Origin: Leptidea sinapis
Lineage: Eukaryota > Arthropoda > Insecta > Lepidoptera > Pieridae
Direction: 5' to 3'
Length of the DNA stretch: 64,000 bases
Assembly: GCF_905404315.1 (NCBI RefSeq)
Contig: NC_066297.1
Span: 4,712,001-4,776,000, forward strand
Of this stretch, positions 54,010 to 64,000 are shown piece after piece (positions within the stretch are counted from its first letter, which is position 1; each line of letters opens with the position of its first letter). A program made the position numbers and the translations under genes. Below the pieces are notes generated by a model. That model searched no databases, was not told the origin of the DNA, and worked only from the letters and a program-made list of their open reading frames with translations.

Positions 54010-54320
54010 ATAAAGAGGCTCCTTTGCATAGGATGCCGGCTTGATTATGGGTAGCACAACGGCGCCTATTTCTGCCATGAAGCAGGAATGTGTAAGCATT
54101 ACTGTGTTTCAGTCTGAAAGGCGCCGTAGCTAGTGAAATTACTGGACAAATGAGACTTGACATCTTATGTCTCAAGATGACGAGCTAAGCTGTAGGGCCG
54201 CTCAGAATTTTTGGGATTTTCAAGAATCATGAGCGGGCAACATTGTAATGGGCAGGGCGTAAGAATAAACATCAGCAGAACGTCCTGCTCGTCTCGTCCC
54301 TTATTGTCATAAAAATAAAC
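54010..54320 (+). repeat. SINE-like family C, full copy
   Basis: It runs from ggctcctttgcataggatgc through gaaattactggacaaatgag to cgtcctgctcgtctcgtccc, the most complete copy in the window. Confidence 0.75.
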
Positions 54321-54324
54321 TATG

Positions 54325-54545
54325 CATCATCAAGAGGTCCCGGTTTCGAATCCCGGTAGGTGCAAGCATTTATATGATGAATATGGATGTTTGTTTCCGA
54401 GTCATGGATGTTTAAATGTATTTATGTTTGTTTAAGTAAGTATATTGTATTCAATATATCATTGTCTTGTAACCCATAACACTGGCTATATATGCTTAAC
54501 TTGGGGCAAGATAACTTTTGTAAAAAGTGTGTTAATATTATTATT
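54325..54545 (+). repeat. SINE family B, copy 2
   Basis: It retains the B-box half (aggtcccggtttcgaatccc) and the body to ggggcaagataacttttg. Confidence 0.65.
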
Positions 54546-54959
54546 ATATCATTATCCTCTATATATGTTCTTATACTATAGTAAGCCTTCTTTGTCAAAG
54601 AAGCTTTAATATATTTCTTGAATTAGTGCTCAGTGAGTCCCAGTAGTGTCTGGTATTACTGACCAGCATCACACTCGCTGGCAACACCAAAGGATTCAAA
54701 GCACAGTTGCCAACATTTAATCTCCCACACACTTTTGTTAATGTTTCAATATTTAAAACAATATAAATAGTACTAATCGTAGATAATTTACTATATATTT
54801 ATCTAGACGTAAAATTTATTTGAAGTCCATTTGTTCCTTCATCATCAATGAGTTACTGCTCCAACTTTGTGAGCCCTCGCATAATAGTTTCTAGCGATAG
54901 CAATGTACTTGATTATGTTTTAATCAAAATAAATAAATAAAATAAAATAATAACTAAAA

Positions 54960-55200
54960 CAACATACATTTAGGGAGAAGAACATCTAACGGAGATAATT
55001 CTTCTTCATCGTCCCCTCACTGCTGAGGACCGTAACTTCATAGACTGTTTACAGCACGCCTCCATCGGTTACGGTTGGTGACCTAGTGCAGTGCTACGTT
55101 GAAAGGGATATCCAGATGCTTGGATCCATGTATTCGTACTTGGGCCTCTCGGTCTTTTTCCCTCTAAATTCCCCGTCATCATAAGTCACTCATCGGATCA
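54960..55200 (-). repeat. LINE 3'-end fragment
   Basis: The word cctcactgctgaggaccgta is the inverted equivalent of the end of the LINE ORF at 52.55 kb. Confidence 0.4.
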
Positions 55201-55499
55201 TTTATATGTCTATGTGTGAAAGCATCGAAAAAAATTGTGTTTAGAACTAACCTCTACTTAGAGCATAACACGCTCACAAACGCAAAGTGACATACAAATC
55301 GCGAGTGTAAGCCGTAGCTTGTCACGCACACTATACTAATAAGCCTGGCTTGTTTTTATCGGTTGTCTAAGCAAGAGACTCTATCTAGACTTATTAATTA
55401 TTTAAGATTTCTTCTTTTATCGTGCGTCACTACGTGTGTACAAAAACTAAACAAGAAATTAGTGATTTCTTAGAAGCTATTTAATATGTACATATCTTA

Positions 55500-55525
55500 T
55501 CTTATATCTTTAAACGAGCAATTCT

Positions 55526-55559
<34 letters not shown>

Positions 55560-55876
55560 CTGAATCTCGGAAACGGCTCCAACGATTATCATAAAATTAA
55601 GTATGCAGGGGATTTCGGGGGTGATAAATCGATCTAGCTAGGTTTCAATTTAAAAAAAATGGTTTTATCCATGTTTGAATGAGAAACAGCTACAATAATA
55701 TAAGAATACAAAGGTAAATTTCGCCACTATATACAAGACTATTATAGCTCAGATGGGACATTGGGTGATCCGGAAAGCAGAAGACCCCGGTTCGAATCCA
55801 GATGTCCTATTAGTTTTTTTTTTGTTCAAGTTTTGTACATTCTTAAAAATCCGAGCAAGGCTCGGTCGTCCGGATA
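55500..55876 (+). mobile_element. Helitron-like element, copy 2
   Basis: It starts A|TCTTATATCTTTAAACG, has (TA)n at 55529-55556, a tRNA-like module at about 55740-55810 and the hairpin CCGAGC-aag-GCTCGG before GGATAT|T. It is nearly identical to 5029-5401 over about 375 bp, opposite orientation. Confidence 0.6.
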
Positions 55877-56274
55877 TTTATATTTATGCGTCCATGAGTC
55901 TGCCAAAGATTTGATATTTTCTCAACTCTTTAACTCCGACTTGACTGACTAAAATCAATTTAAGCCTCTACAGATTATTTCGTAACCAGCCCTTTACTAA
56001 AGTTATCTATAATCTATATTAGAGCCATTACCCGTTTGTCCAAATGTCAACTCCCAAAGCACAGCTTAACCTTTCTGTTTACAAAATGACATAATTACAA
56101 TGTCGATTATTGTAAAGTTCAGCTGTTTTAACGTGATAAGCAATAGAAAAACAATGTTTCTATATAAAACTAGGGAAATAAAGATAAATAGTTTAAAATA
56201 AAAGTAAAAAATAATTTTCAATCAGTTTGAATTAGTAAATGTATTTTCTTATAAAAAGGTGTCAGTAATTTTAT

Positions 56275-56565
56275 ATATGAAAATAAGGGACGAGGTGAGC
56301 AGGACGTTCAGCAAATGGTAATTGATACGCCCTGCACATTACAATTGCAACTGAAAAACCCAAAAATTCTGAGCGGCACTACAACTGCACTCGTCACCTT
56401 GAGACATAAGATGTCAAGTCTCATTTTCCCAGTAATTTCACTCGTTACGGCACCCTTCAGACTGAAACACAGTAATGCTTGCACATAACTGCTTCACAGC
56501 AGAAATAGGCGCCGTTGTGGTATCCTTAATCTAGCCAGCATCCGGTGCAAAGGAGCCTCCAACAT
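56275..56565 (-). repeat. SINE-like family C
   Basis: Full-length copy on the minus strand with gtaattgatacgccctgcac, ggcgccgttgtggtatcctt and gtgcaaaggagcctcc. Confidence 0.7.
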
Positions 56566-57019
56566 GTAAAGTCAGTTATACAACTGTGATAATTTCGTAT
56601 TAGAGCAATGAATAAACGCGCCTTGGACTTTGGCGGAAAGACACTACCGGGTGTTGGATATAAAAAGTCGCTAATCCTAATGGTCTTGGTAAGAAAAACG
56701 AGACAGATAATGCAATTTATTGAATAATTGCCATCGATAGTTGATAAGTGTACAAAGGTTCAATCAAATCACTTTCAAAGATTCCATTACATACAAGCAA
56801 ACATACAATCCAATATAGTAAAAGTAAGACTCACAATTTAAATGATTGCATTCCCATCGATCCTTCATAAGTGTGCGAAAATTCAATTCAATCTGACGTG
56901 GAAATCACGTTCAAAGAAGCTAATAAAATTGTGTTAAAAACATAGATCCCGTAAATCTATTTTTAGGTCACCCACCTAAAACCAACCCCTGATAAATCTG
57001 ACCTAAAAATGTTTTTAGT

Positions 57020-57320
57020 AATTGCATATGACTAAATCATATAATCTGTTATTTAGTGGCAAGGAGGACAAACGAACGGTGATCAGGTCGGGTCACCTGG
57101 TGTTAAGTGATCACCGCCGCCCACATTCTCTTGCAACACCAGAGGAATCCAGAAGCGTTACCCGGCCTTTTTTTGAAGGTACCAATGTCGTATCGTCCCG
57201 GAAACACCGCACAAGGAAGTTTATTCCACAGCTTTGTAGTCGGTACGTGAAAGAAATCTCCTTGAAAACCGTACTGTTGAGGTTCCCTGGTAATTCTGTT
57301 ATATTTCCTGGTAATTCAGT
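57020..57320 (-). pseudogene. LINE ORF2 C-terminus and 3' end
   Basis: It is an inverted copy of the 51640-51970 family: ggtgttaagtgatcaccgcc, then the coding tail with cgtatcgtcccggaaacacc and ttccacagctttg. Confidence 0.6.
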
Positions 57321-58077
57321 CCAAAGGAGTGCAATGACTTAAAGTAGATCGTGCACATTTACAATGAAAAGGAATAAACATTAGCTAAGAAACTTCTCGT
57401 TCACATTAGAACATCAAAATCCAGACGGACACTCAGATACGCCCTTTTGAGTCGAGAGTAAAGAAGTCAAATCATTTTGATCTAAACAAAAAGGTACATT
57501 CAATAAAAAAATTATCAATATCTGTGCAGCATTTACTAGGTAAGTTGTAGACAATCGCTCGCTGTATTAAACAGTACATTGTGATTACAAATTAAATTAC
57601 ATCTGATCCTATTATCCCTTATAACCACCCTTTAATCAAACCTGCGCTAAGTAATATCAAAGCAATGAAATTCCTTGCAATAACACCAAATTATGCAACT
57701 ACAAACATAAAATATAACTAGCAATAATATTACAACTCTTACTGCCTTTACATAAAGTACAAAATAGCTTAGTAAATGTTTCTGTGAACGTTTTTGTATA
57801 ATGTTTTTTGTAGTTTGTTACAACTTGAAAATATGTGACTTATTGCACTGTGTTAAGGATTAAATTCGAGTGTATCTTCTCAAGGGGTTGAAAATTTTTG
57901 GCACTTAGCAACAATAAGTCGCCATATTGGTTTGAAGAGGGGCCCTCTGTCGGACAATCTTTTTGATTTTGCGAATAGAAGCGTGACTCTATTACGTTAC
58001 GGATTGATTTATGCAAGGAATAAAATAATTTTTTGTTAAATAAATAAATTATTTATTAATTTATTTACACATTTTTA

Positions 58078-58570
58078 AGCCATTGCATAGCTTCTATCGC
58101 GGGCCTTGAGCGTGGAGACCGAATCCAGAAATTCCGTAACGAAAATAACCTAACACTTACTTACTAGATTTATATAGATATTTCGCCACTGTCATTTCAG
58201 TTGCCGTGGAACAGCGGTTATCACGTATGCTTTTTGTGCAGAAGGTCCCAGGTTCAGGCTCGAGGTACGTCTTGATTTTTATTTAATTTCTTTATTTTTT
58301 ATCACGTTTTTTTATTTTTATTATTATGACAAGCATTTATTATTTTTATTTAGTTTCACCTGTCCCGTTGTCTGTCTGTAATCAAATCTTGCAAGTTAAA
58401 TTTTGCTCACTTACTGTTTGCTTTTTTTTTTTAATAAATTTTATTAAAAAAAAATACTGCATAAATAAAATAAATAAATAATTGCATAAGTTGATAAAAA
58501 ATGCTATGCAATAGCTTTACCGCGGCAGTCCCCGAGTGCCACATTTCTTTTTTTATTTATATATAAACAC
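58078..58570 (+). mobile_element. Helentron-like non-autonomous element with tRNA-Val-like module
   Basis: It shares both ends with 25720-26610 (ttgcatagcttctatcgcgg; atgcaatagctttaccgcgg) and the tRNA-Val-like segment (58200-58265: ccgtggaacagcggttatca, gcagaaggtcccaggttc). The endonuclease ORF is absent, so this is a shorter derivative. Confidence 0.6.
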
Positions 58571-58861
58571 AAACTCAGCCTTGAAGGTACAGTGATTTTG
58601 CAATTAATTACTCAGTGTCATGGTGAGCTCTGCCAAGATATAGTCGCTAAGTGCTAATAGTAATTTTTGTCAACTTTGTGAACAAGTCCAAGGTAAATAA
58701 AGCTTGGTTTTATACTTACAATATGAAATCAAACTGAATGAAAATGTTTCGTGTTGTTATTTACATAAAGATAAAATATTATGTAAAGGTGACAGGAAAT
58801 GACATTTTCATTTCTCATACTCGGAAAGTAATATTGTTTTGATCTGATTATTGGGTGGAAA

Positions 58862-59197
58862 ATGCTGCTTCCCTCTGTAGAGAGAGAAAAACTCATACAA
58901 ATTACTTCCCACCCAAGGGCAGGAATGAACTTTAAAAATAGAACTGATGTCAGCTGTGAAGAGTTTTATGTAAAGAAAACTGGAGGCTGGAAATCCAGCA
59001 CAGTCACCGAAGGCTACATTGAGGATTCAGTCCAAAATAAAACTAAAATTTCAACCAAATTAACTGAAACTATAAAAATACGCCCCAATTCGCCTCAGCC
59101 GACAACTTCCAGGGAGTATCCGCCATGGAATCCATCGTCTGATGAAATAGCAGTCTCCTACTTTGACAGATATCCAGAACAGCCAAATTTGTTATAA
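58862..59197 (+). CDS. Crypton-like tyrosine recombinase, C-terminal segment
   Basis: The 111-codon frame contains KKTGGWKSSTVTEGYIEDSV (residues about 38-57). A G-G-W-K-S-x-x-V-x-x-x-Y block is how the C-terminal catalytic part of Crypton/DIRS-type tyrosine recombinases ends, the Tyr being the nucleophile and the H/W position lying just before it. The Arg and His catalytic residues upstream are not in this frame, so it is a fragment or a last exon. A possible AATAAA follows at about 59308. The family assignment rests on this motif alone. Confidence 0.5.
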   Translation: MLLPSVEREKLIQITSHPRAGMNFKNRTDVSCEEFYVKKTGGWKSSTVTEGYIEDSVQNKTKISTKLTETIKIRPNSPQPTTSREYPPWNPSSDEIAVSYFDRYPEQPNLL

Positions 59198-59370
59198 TAT
59201 ATCAAACAGCATAAACATTCCAAACAAAAATGTAACTTTTAATTTCACAAATTGTACTTTTGACAATTAATTTTAAATAGGTACTACTAATATTATTATA
59301 TATTATCAATAAATAGTTTAGATAAACAACTACTTTTATTTTCCTCATATTCGAAATGAAAAGTAGCGTG

Positions 59371-59475
59371 TTTAACACGGGTCGAAAGAATCAATTCCTA
59401 CTCGGACTATAGCCGCCTGAGCACGGCGAGGGCGTCTAAATACCTCGGGAATTGATTCTTTCAACCCTTGGTTAA
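59371..59475. mobile_element. Small palindromic element
   Basis: Arms gggtcgaaagaatcaattcc (59379-59398) and ggaattgattctttcaaccc (59448-59467) pair at 19 of 20 positions, with weaker pairing outward (tttaacac and ttggttaa). The loop of about 50 nt is CG-rich. Confidence 0.7.
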
Positions 59476-59479
59476 CAAT

Positions 59480-61240
59480 CTACTATTTTTGAATGACCCT
59501 TTTTTTCTGCCTGCCTACTTACCATAAGTATTTATGTATCTTACTTGTATGAAGAAACATGTGTATTGCACACCATCGAGATCTTTTTGATGAAGTAAAT
59601 GATGCGGATGAGCACGACACGACACGTAGATCGTAACTGCCGTATCGCAAAACTAAAAAAAAATGTAAACTGGATATGTCAATGGATGACATATTCGAAT
59701 TTATGGGATATTAAAAAATATGACTAAAATTTATGGAGATAATGCATCCAATGGTGTTACTAGCGAATGTAAGCGCAATACAAACGATATCTTGATATAT
59801 AATATATTGGTCAACTCTCTAGTTGCGGCTTTAGGGGACTTACTCAAAAATTATGAAGAAGTTATGAACAATAACTAAAAGAGTGATTAATTGTTTATTT
59901 AAAATAATTGGGGTGGTTTGTTTATGTAAAGTACATATAATTAAAGAATAATATCGAACGAAGTGTTGGGTAAAGTTGACAGTCTAGACGAGTACTAGAA
60001 AGTACACCAAGGTAAAAATACCAAGAATAAGATTAATTGTATGAAAGAGTTGATTTTACTGGGAGAAAACTGGGAAGAGGTTTGTAATCACTGCCTCCAC
60101 AATACGTTATACTTTCAATTAGTAGAAACTTTAAAAGACCCTAGAAGGCCACGCTTATTTAAGGATCTCTGTTACTATTTCTCTATCGTTTGTCCGTTCT
60201 TACGTCTCTGTGTGTAGCAGTGGGCTGAAATTTCTATCCCACGATAGTTGAACTGTTAACAGCCTCTATAACAACAAGTTTTAAAAAATTGGAATATATT
60301 ACAAATAAATTAAATTTAGTTAAGCAAAGAAAGTGCCACACAAGGCGGCTCTTCAACTTATAACATATAGCTATATTGATTCCAATGGTAATCTTTGTAG
60401 ATTTCCATGTGTAAATGCTGACTTCTCCGTAAAAATGTCACCACTCAAGAATCAAAGAAATTATTAATAAAAATAATAATATATTAATACTTTTTTTCGT
60501 GTAATATTTGAATCTGAAATATTTTTCCGTACCTGCAGCTAAATAACTTCTCGCATAACACCATCCCATACAAAAGCTCTTTGACCTTTGTTTTTCGGCA
60601 GGTGCCAGATAATCGGGTTCGCTCGGGTCACTATTACACCTTCTGCTTGCGCCTACTTCGTAACATATAGTTTGTTAGACTGGGGTATTTTAATAGTACT
60701 GACACTTTTAACAATTTGTATTTTTGCTAGGAATTCTTCTTCTGCATCAAGATTCCGGCTTTAACTGTCAAAATCAATCCAAATTCAAAGATTTAAAAGC
60801 ATGGTTCATTGAGGCATCATTTTGGCAAATGTAATAAGTATTTCAAATGCATGTGATATACTAATATTTTATTATTTATCTGGGCGTAATATTAATTAAT
60901 TAAAAGCACTAATTCAAACCTATGTGGTTTTAGATGCTTATAGGACAACCTTTTAAAAAAAATTATATGACATCCTCCTTAAAACCAGTGGACACCTAAT
61001 AAAGGGCAAAATGCTTCTTATATAAGTCCACAATAACCTTTAGTCAATCGCGTTTGTTTCCGTATGTTGTGATCGCTACCCCACCACTTACGAATTAATT
61101 TAAATTTGAGTGATTTCCCTAACGTATTATGCAAAAATATCCAAATGACGCATAAACCATAAATGTTTTCGTATGTTTTTTCAACTCTCCTAATTATAAT
61201 CAGGTTTAAACAAGTAACTTGTAATTTAGTCATAAAAATC
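59480..61240. other. Region without assigned gene
   Basis: It is AT-rich. No exon chain, ORF with homology or known repeat was recognised. Confidence 0.35.
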
Positions 61241-61242
61241 AT

Positions 61243-61570
61243 TTATTTTCTCAAAATTGATTCCTTTAGAAGTATTTCTGATGTCATATCTAATATACTA
61301 GATACTATTACCGCTTCGCAAACAAATGGCTCTCTGAAAGAGAAGAAGCGGCGCCAAAAGCTCTCCCAGCATTCTTTTTTCCCTTTCCCTTTTTCATTAT
61401 GATTATTTTTTATCAATAACAATGACAGTACAATATTGTATATTTTATAAAAAAGAGCGCAAATAAGAATACTTTGAGATTTTCTTGCACCGCTTCTTTT
61501 CTCTCAGAGCGCCATTTGTTTATGAAGCGCTAGTAATTCTAAAGGAATCAATTTTGAGAAAATAAATGCC
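61243..61570. repeat. Inverted pair of LINE 3' UTR copies
   Basis: A minus copy (61243-61375: ttttctcaaaattgattcct, gcttcgcaaacaaatggctc) faces a plus copy (61480-61570: ctctcagagcgccatttgtt, aaggaatcaattttgagaaa). The family is that of 48.2 kb. Confidence 0.65.
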
Positions 61571-61936
61571 TTTTTATGCCTTTTTACCCCCCATAAAGAA
61601 TGAGGCACTGTTGACCGAGTCGTGAACACACCTGATCTGGCGAGTGAAAAAAAGAGACTTGAGTGTATGAAATCAATGTGCAAGAAGATATATTTCTTTG
61701 ACGTTACAAAACAAAAATACATACAAAAAATTATTCCTTGTGCTATTTTACTTTAGTGGAAAGAACAATATATAAATAAAGAAGGTATGAAATACAACCA
61801 ATTAAAATATTATACAGCATAATTTAGTTATTTTCGTCTCAACTTGCCCAATTTATTTTTTATTAAGTTTTTATTAAGGAGTTTTATTTTTTAGTAAGGA
61901 GGTTAATGAATAATGCATTGTCCTCGAAAAATAAAT

Positions 61937-62441
61937 GAGTACATATTATAAAACAAAGTCCTCCCCGCGTCTATCTGTCTGTCTGTTTTCGATAAACTCA
62001 AAAACTTCTGCACGGATTTTCATTATGTTTTCACCGATGGATAGTGTGGTTCTCGAGGTGGGTCTTAGTATATAGTTTGTTAAGTTTTTGGTTACTCATT
62101 TGTACACACCTTAACAATAATTGTTGGAGGTGTCGGAAAAAATTCATCATCTGGTAGCTTTCAACGAAAACGTTGTCTAAGCCCTTTCAGATATAAGATA
62201 TATGAATGGTGGAATTGTATACAGAAAAGTCCCCGATGGCATATGTCTATCGCATACTATATCCATTTTGTAATGTTAAAGCTGTTTCCACAAATACGAT
62301 ATCAATACTTATCAATTTATTACTTACATTATATTATAAAATCATTCAGTTTTTGTTTTATTTTTAACTCATTAACTTTGATTACACATTTTTGATGGCT
62401 TTAGACTACATTATTCCAACAGAACAGCGTGGGACAGCTAG
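61937..62441 (+). mobile_element. Non-autonomous Helitron, third family
   Basis: The 3' end is agaacagcgtgggacagCTAG|T. The 5' boundary near tacatattataaaacaaagt is approximate. Confidence 0.6.
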
Positions 62442-62888
62442 TGTCCAATAAATTTAAATTGACTCAACAACAACAAATAACTTATGAGATGTTAGGTTCT
62501 CTGAGCAGACACGTGAACAATGTATCTCAATTTGTGAATAAGAAAATAGAAGTTTATTTTGTTATGATTGAAATGAATGGTGAAATCAAAGTACATGGGA
62601 TTATCAATCCCCTATTACACCGTGGAAGCAAGGGGTGAGCTTAAACGATTTTATTGGATTTAGTAATTTCATAAGCGCACAAAGAAAGGTCTCGTTGTCA
62701 TATCAAATATTTTTTTTTAATATATAGGTGATCAGAAGCAATTCTTGTATAAAATTAATTCTCTTCAAAAAAAAAATTGTGTTTTTGGTTACGGTTTTGG
62801 CTAATTTATCTATAAGGGTAACTCAACAAAGTCGAATGGAAATAAACTTTATTCAAATAGGCTTAAACTAAGCGCATGTAAATCGTCA

Positions 62889-63264
62889 TCCATATATATA
62901 AAAATGAATTGCTGTTCGTTAGTCTCGCTAAAACTCGAGAATTGCTGAACCGATTTGGCAAATGTAGGTCTTGAATTATTTGTGGAAGTCCAGAGAAGGT
63001 TTAAAAGGTGAAGAAATAGGAAAATGCTGCTAAATTAAATAAAAACAACAAATTTGTTTTTCCTTTGATGTGTCCATACATAATTTCTATGAGAGAATGT
63101 ATTGACGCACGGTTTGACAGTTCTGCTGTGAAACAATTTTATTACGACAGCAGGGTGCATATTTTACGAAGTAATTTTTGATGTTATGATATATTATTAA
63201 CAAATTCGTATAAAAACATTATTTTATTTATTATATTCAGAACAACGTCTGTCGGGTCAGCTAG
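62889..63264 (+). mobile_element. Complete non-autonomous Helitron
   Basis: It starts A|TCCATATATATAAAAATGAA and ends acgtctgtcgggtcagCTAG|T. It is 376 bp and the same family as 8547-8893 and 14378-14745. Confidence 0.82.
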
Positions 63265-63439
63265 TTATAAATATATATTTCATTTAAATTACTGAATCTA
63301 CCAATCTCACAGCCTGCCTAAGCCTAGTCCCAGATTGTCCGGTCACTTACATATTCAGCTGTAGAGTAGTAGGATTTACGACAGATCCATTTCTTATATA
63401 AAACATTTTAATTTATTTATAGATAATGCTTGAAAAGTG

Positions 63440-63600
63440 GATTGGACTTTTTTATTAAAGTGTATACATTTACCCTTAAAGCTTTAATGCATCTTATGAA
63501 GCCTACTAGAATTAGTTACAAGCAATCCCTTATTTCTGGTATACCGAATACATGAATTTTAGCCGCTATCTATCGCATTGCTTGTAAAAGTCGAATCGCC
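63440..63600 (-). pseudogene. LINE ORF2 C-terminal fragment
   Basis: Minus-strand sequence matches the 47.93 kb coding segment (TSSRLHKIHNSFKGKCIHF frame): actagaattagttacaagca and aaagctttaatgcatcttat. Confidence 0.5.
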
Positions 63601-63982
63601 ACCAGATTGTTGTTGAGCGGTTTTGTACACCCCAAGTTTGTTGAAGTAGATATTAAAGAAATAACTTTATATTAAATAGTTATTGTAACTGTGATGTTAG
63701 TGTGTGTGAAACAAGTTCATGTGTGTAGTGCCGTACACTATTTTCATGTATAAATAGGAGGAAATAAGAATGAGGTGCTTAAATAACCCAATCACCTATT
63801 TTTTATCTTTCTTTTGAACGTCCAAGGCTGTTATACATGTAGCATTAATACATTCACTTAAATTAACATCTTATTTCGTGGCAGTAACGTTCAAAGTCAT
63901 TAACTTTATTGCTATGCTTATTAAAAATTCAAATGTAATTATTTATCAAAATGATTATAAGCGTCAGGTTAGTAATACTTAC

Positions 63983-64000
63983 CTGAAATACGACACTCCA
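63983..64000 (-). other. Possible exon edge at the window end
   Basis: On the minus strand GTCGTATTTCAG is followed by gtaagtatt, a consensus donor. If real, a minus-strand gene enters from the right; no matching acceptor exon was found. Confidence 0.2.

Noticed and set aside
58200..58265. tRNA-Val gene
   Set aside because: The acceptor stem does not pair, the anticodon loop is all T/G, and the segment recurs inside a related mobile element at 25.85 kb.
62429..62638. 69-codon ORF downstream of a Helitron
   Set aside because: Its start lies inside the Helitron end and the rest has no recognisable similarity or splice context.

Overview
The window is eukaryotic nuclear DNA, AT-rich and full of transposon remains, and it fits a moth or butterfly (Lepidoptera) best. 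The support is indirect: Helitron ends (5' TC, 3' CTAG, A/T insertion point), several tRNA-derived SINE families, CR1/Jockey- and RTE-type LINE fragments, and short-exon genes with GT-AG introns. I cannot name the species. No bacterial operon, rRNA gene, CRISPR array or clear functional tRNA gene is visible.

Two host genes can be rebuilt from splice sites and phase, and they converge. (1) On the + strand, 2840-16127, is the 3' part of a gene with at least 11 small exons (36-131 nt). Every splice phase agrees; the model ends in TAG at 16125-16127 with AATAAA ten bases later. It gives 253 residues of a hydrophilic, basic, Ser/Arg/Lys-rich protein that I do not recognise. (2) On the - strand, from 31063 down to 18949, is a complete nine-exon gene for a 493-residue type I membrane protein: signal peptide, cysteine-rich N-cap, leucine-rich repeats, LRR C-cap, one membrane helix and a short basic tail. 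A possible upstream start exon lies at 37231-37236. Two clusters of GATA-factor sites with about one-helical-turn spacing (31089-31142 and 37461-37495) lie just upstream of the two possible starts. This suggests GATA-driven, for example gut or fat-body, expression, which is inference.

Layout: 1-2000 young LINE (- strand, open at the window edge); 2840-16127 unknown gene with SINEs, Helitrons, a possible solo LTR, RTE fragments and a MITE in its introns; 16.1-18.9 kb SINEs including an inverted SINE pair; 18.9-37.3 kb LRR gene, whose introns hold a 69-bp tandem repeat, a Helentron-like element with an endonuclease ORF and a tRNA-Val-like module, a 1-kb array of a 100-bp repeat with YY1/Pho-like cores, and a 5'-truncated LINE; 38.8-43.7 kb a nearly full-length LINE (PHD finger plus FP-type ORF1, endonuclease/RT ORF2); 44.6-45.6 kb a Tigger/pogo transposase with an internal deletion; 45.6-64 kb mostly LINE, SINE and Helitron debris, with a Crypton-like tyrosine recombinase tail at 58.9 kb and weak candidates for a promoter/first exon (50.6 kb) and a signal-peptide exon (46.9 kb). 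Between 38 and 64 kb I found no convincing host gene.
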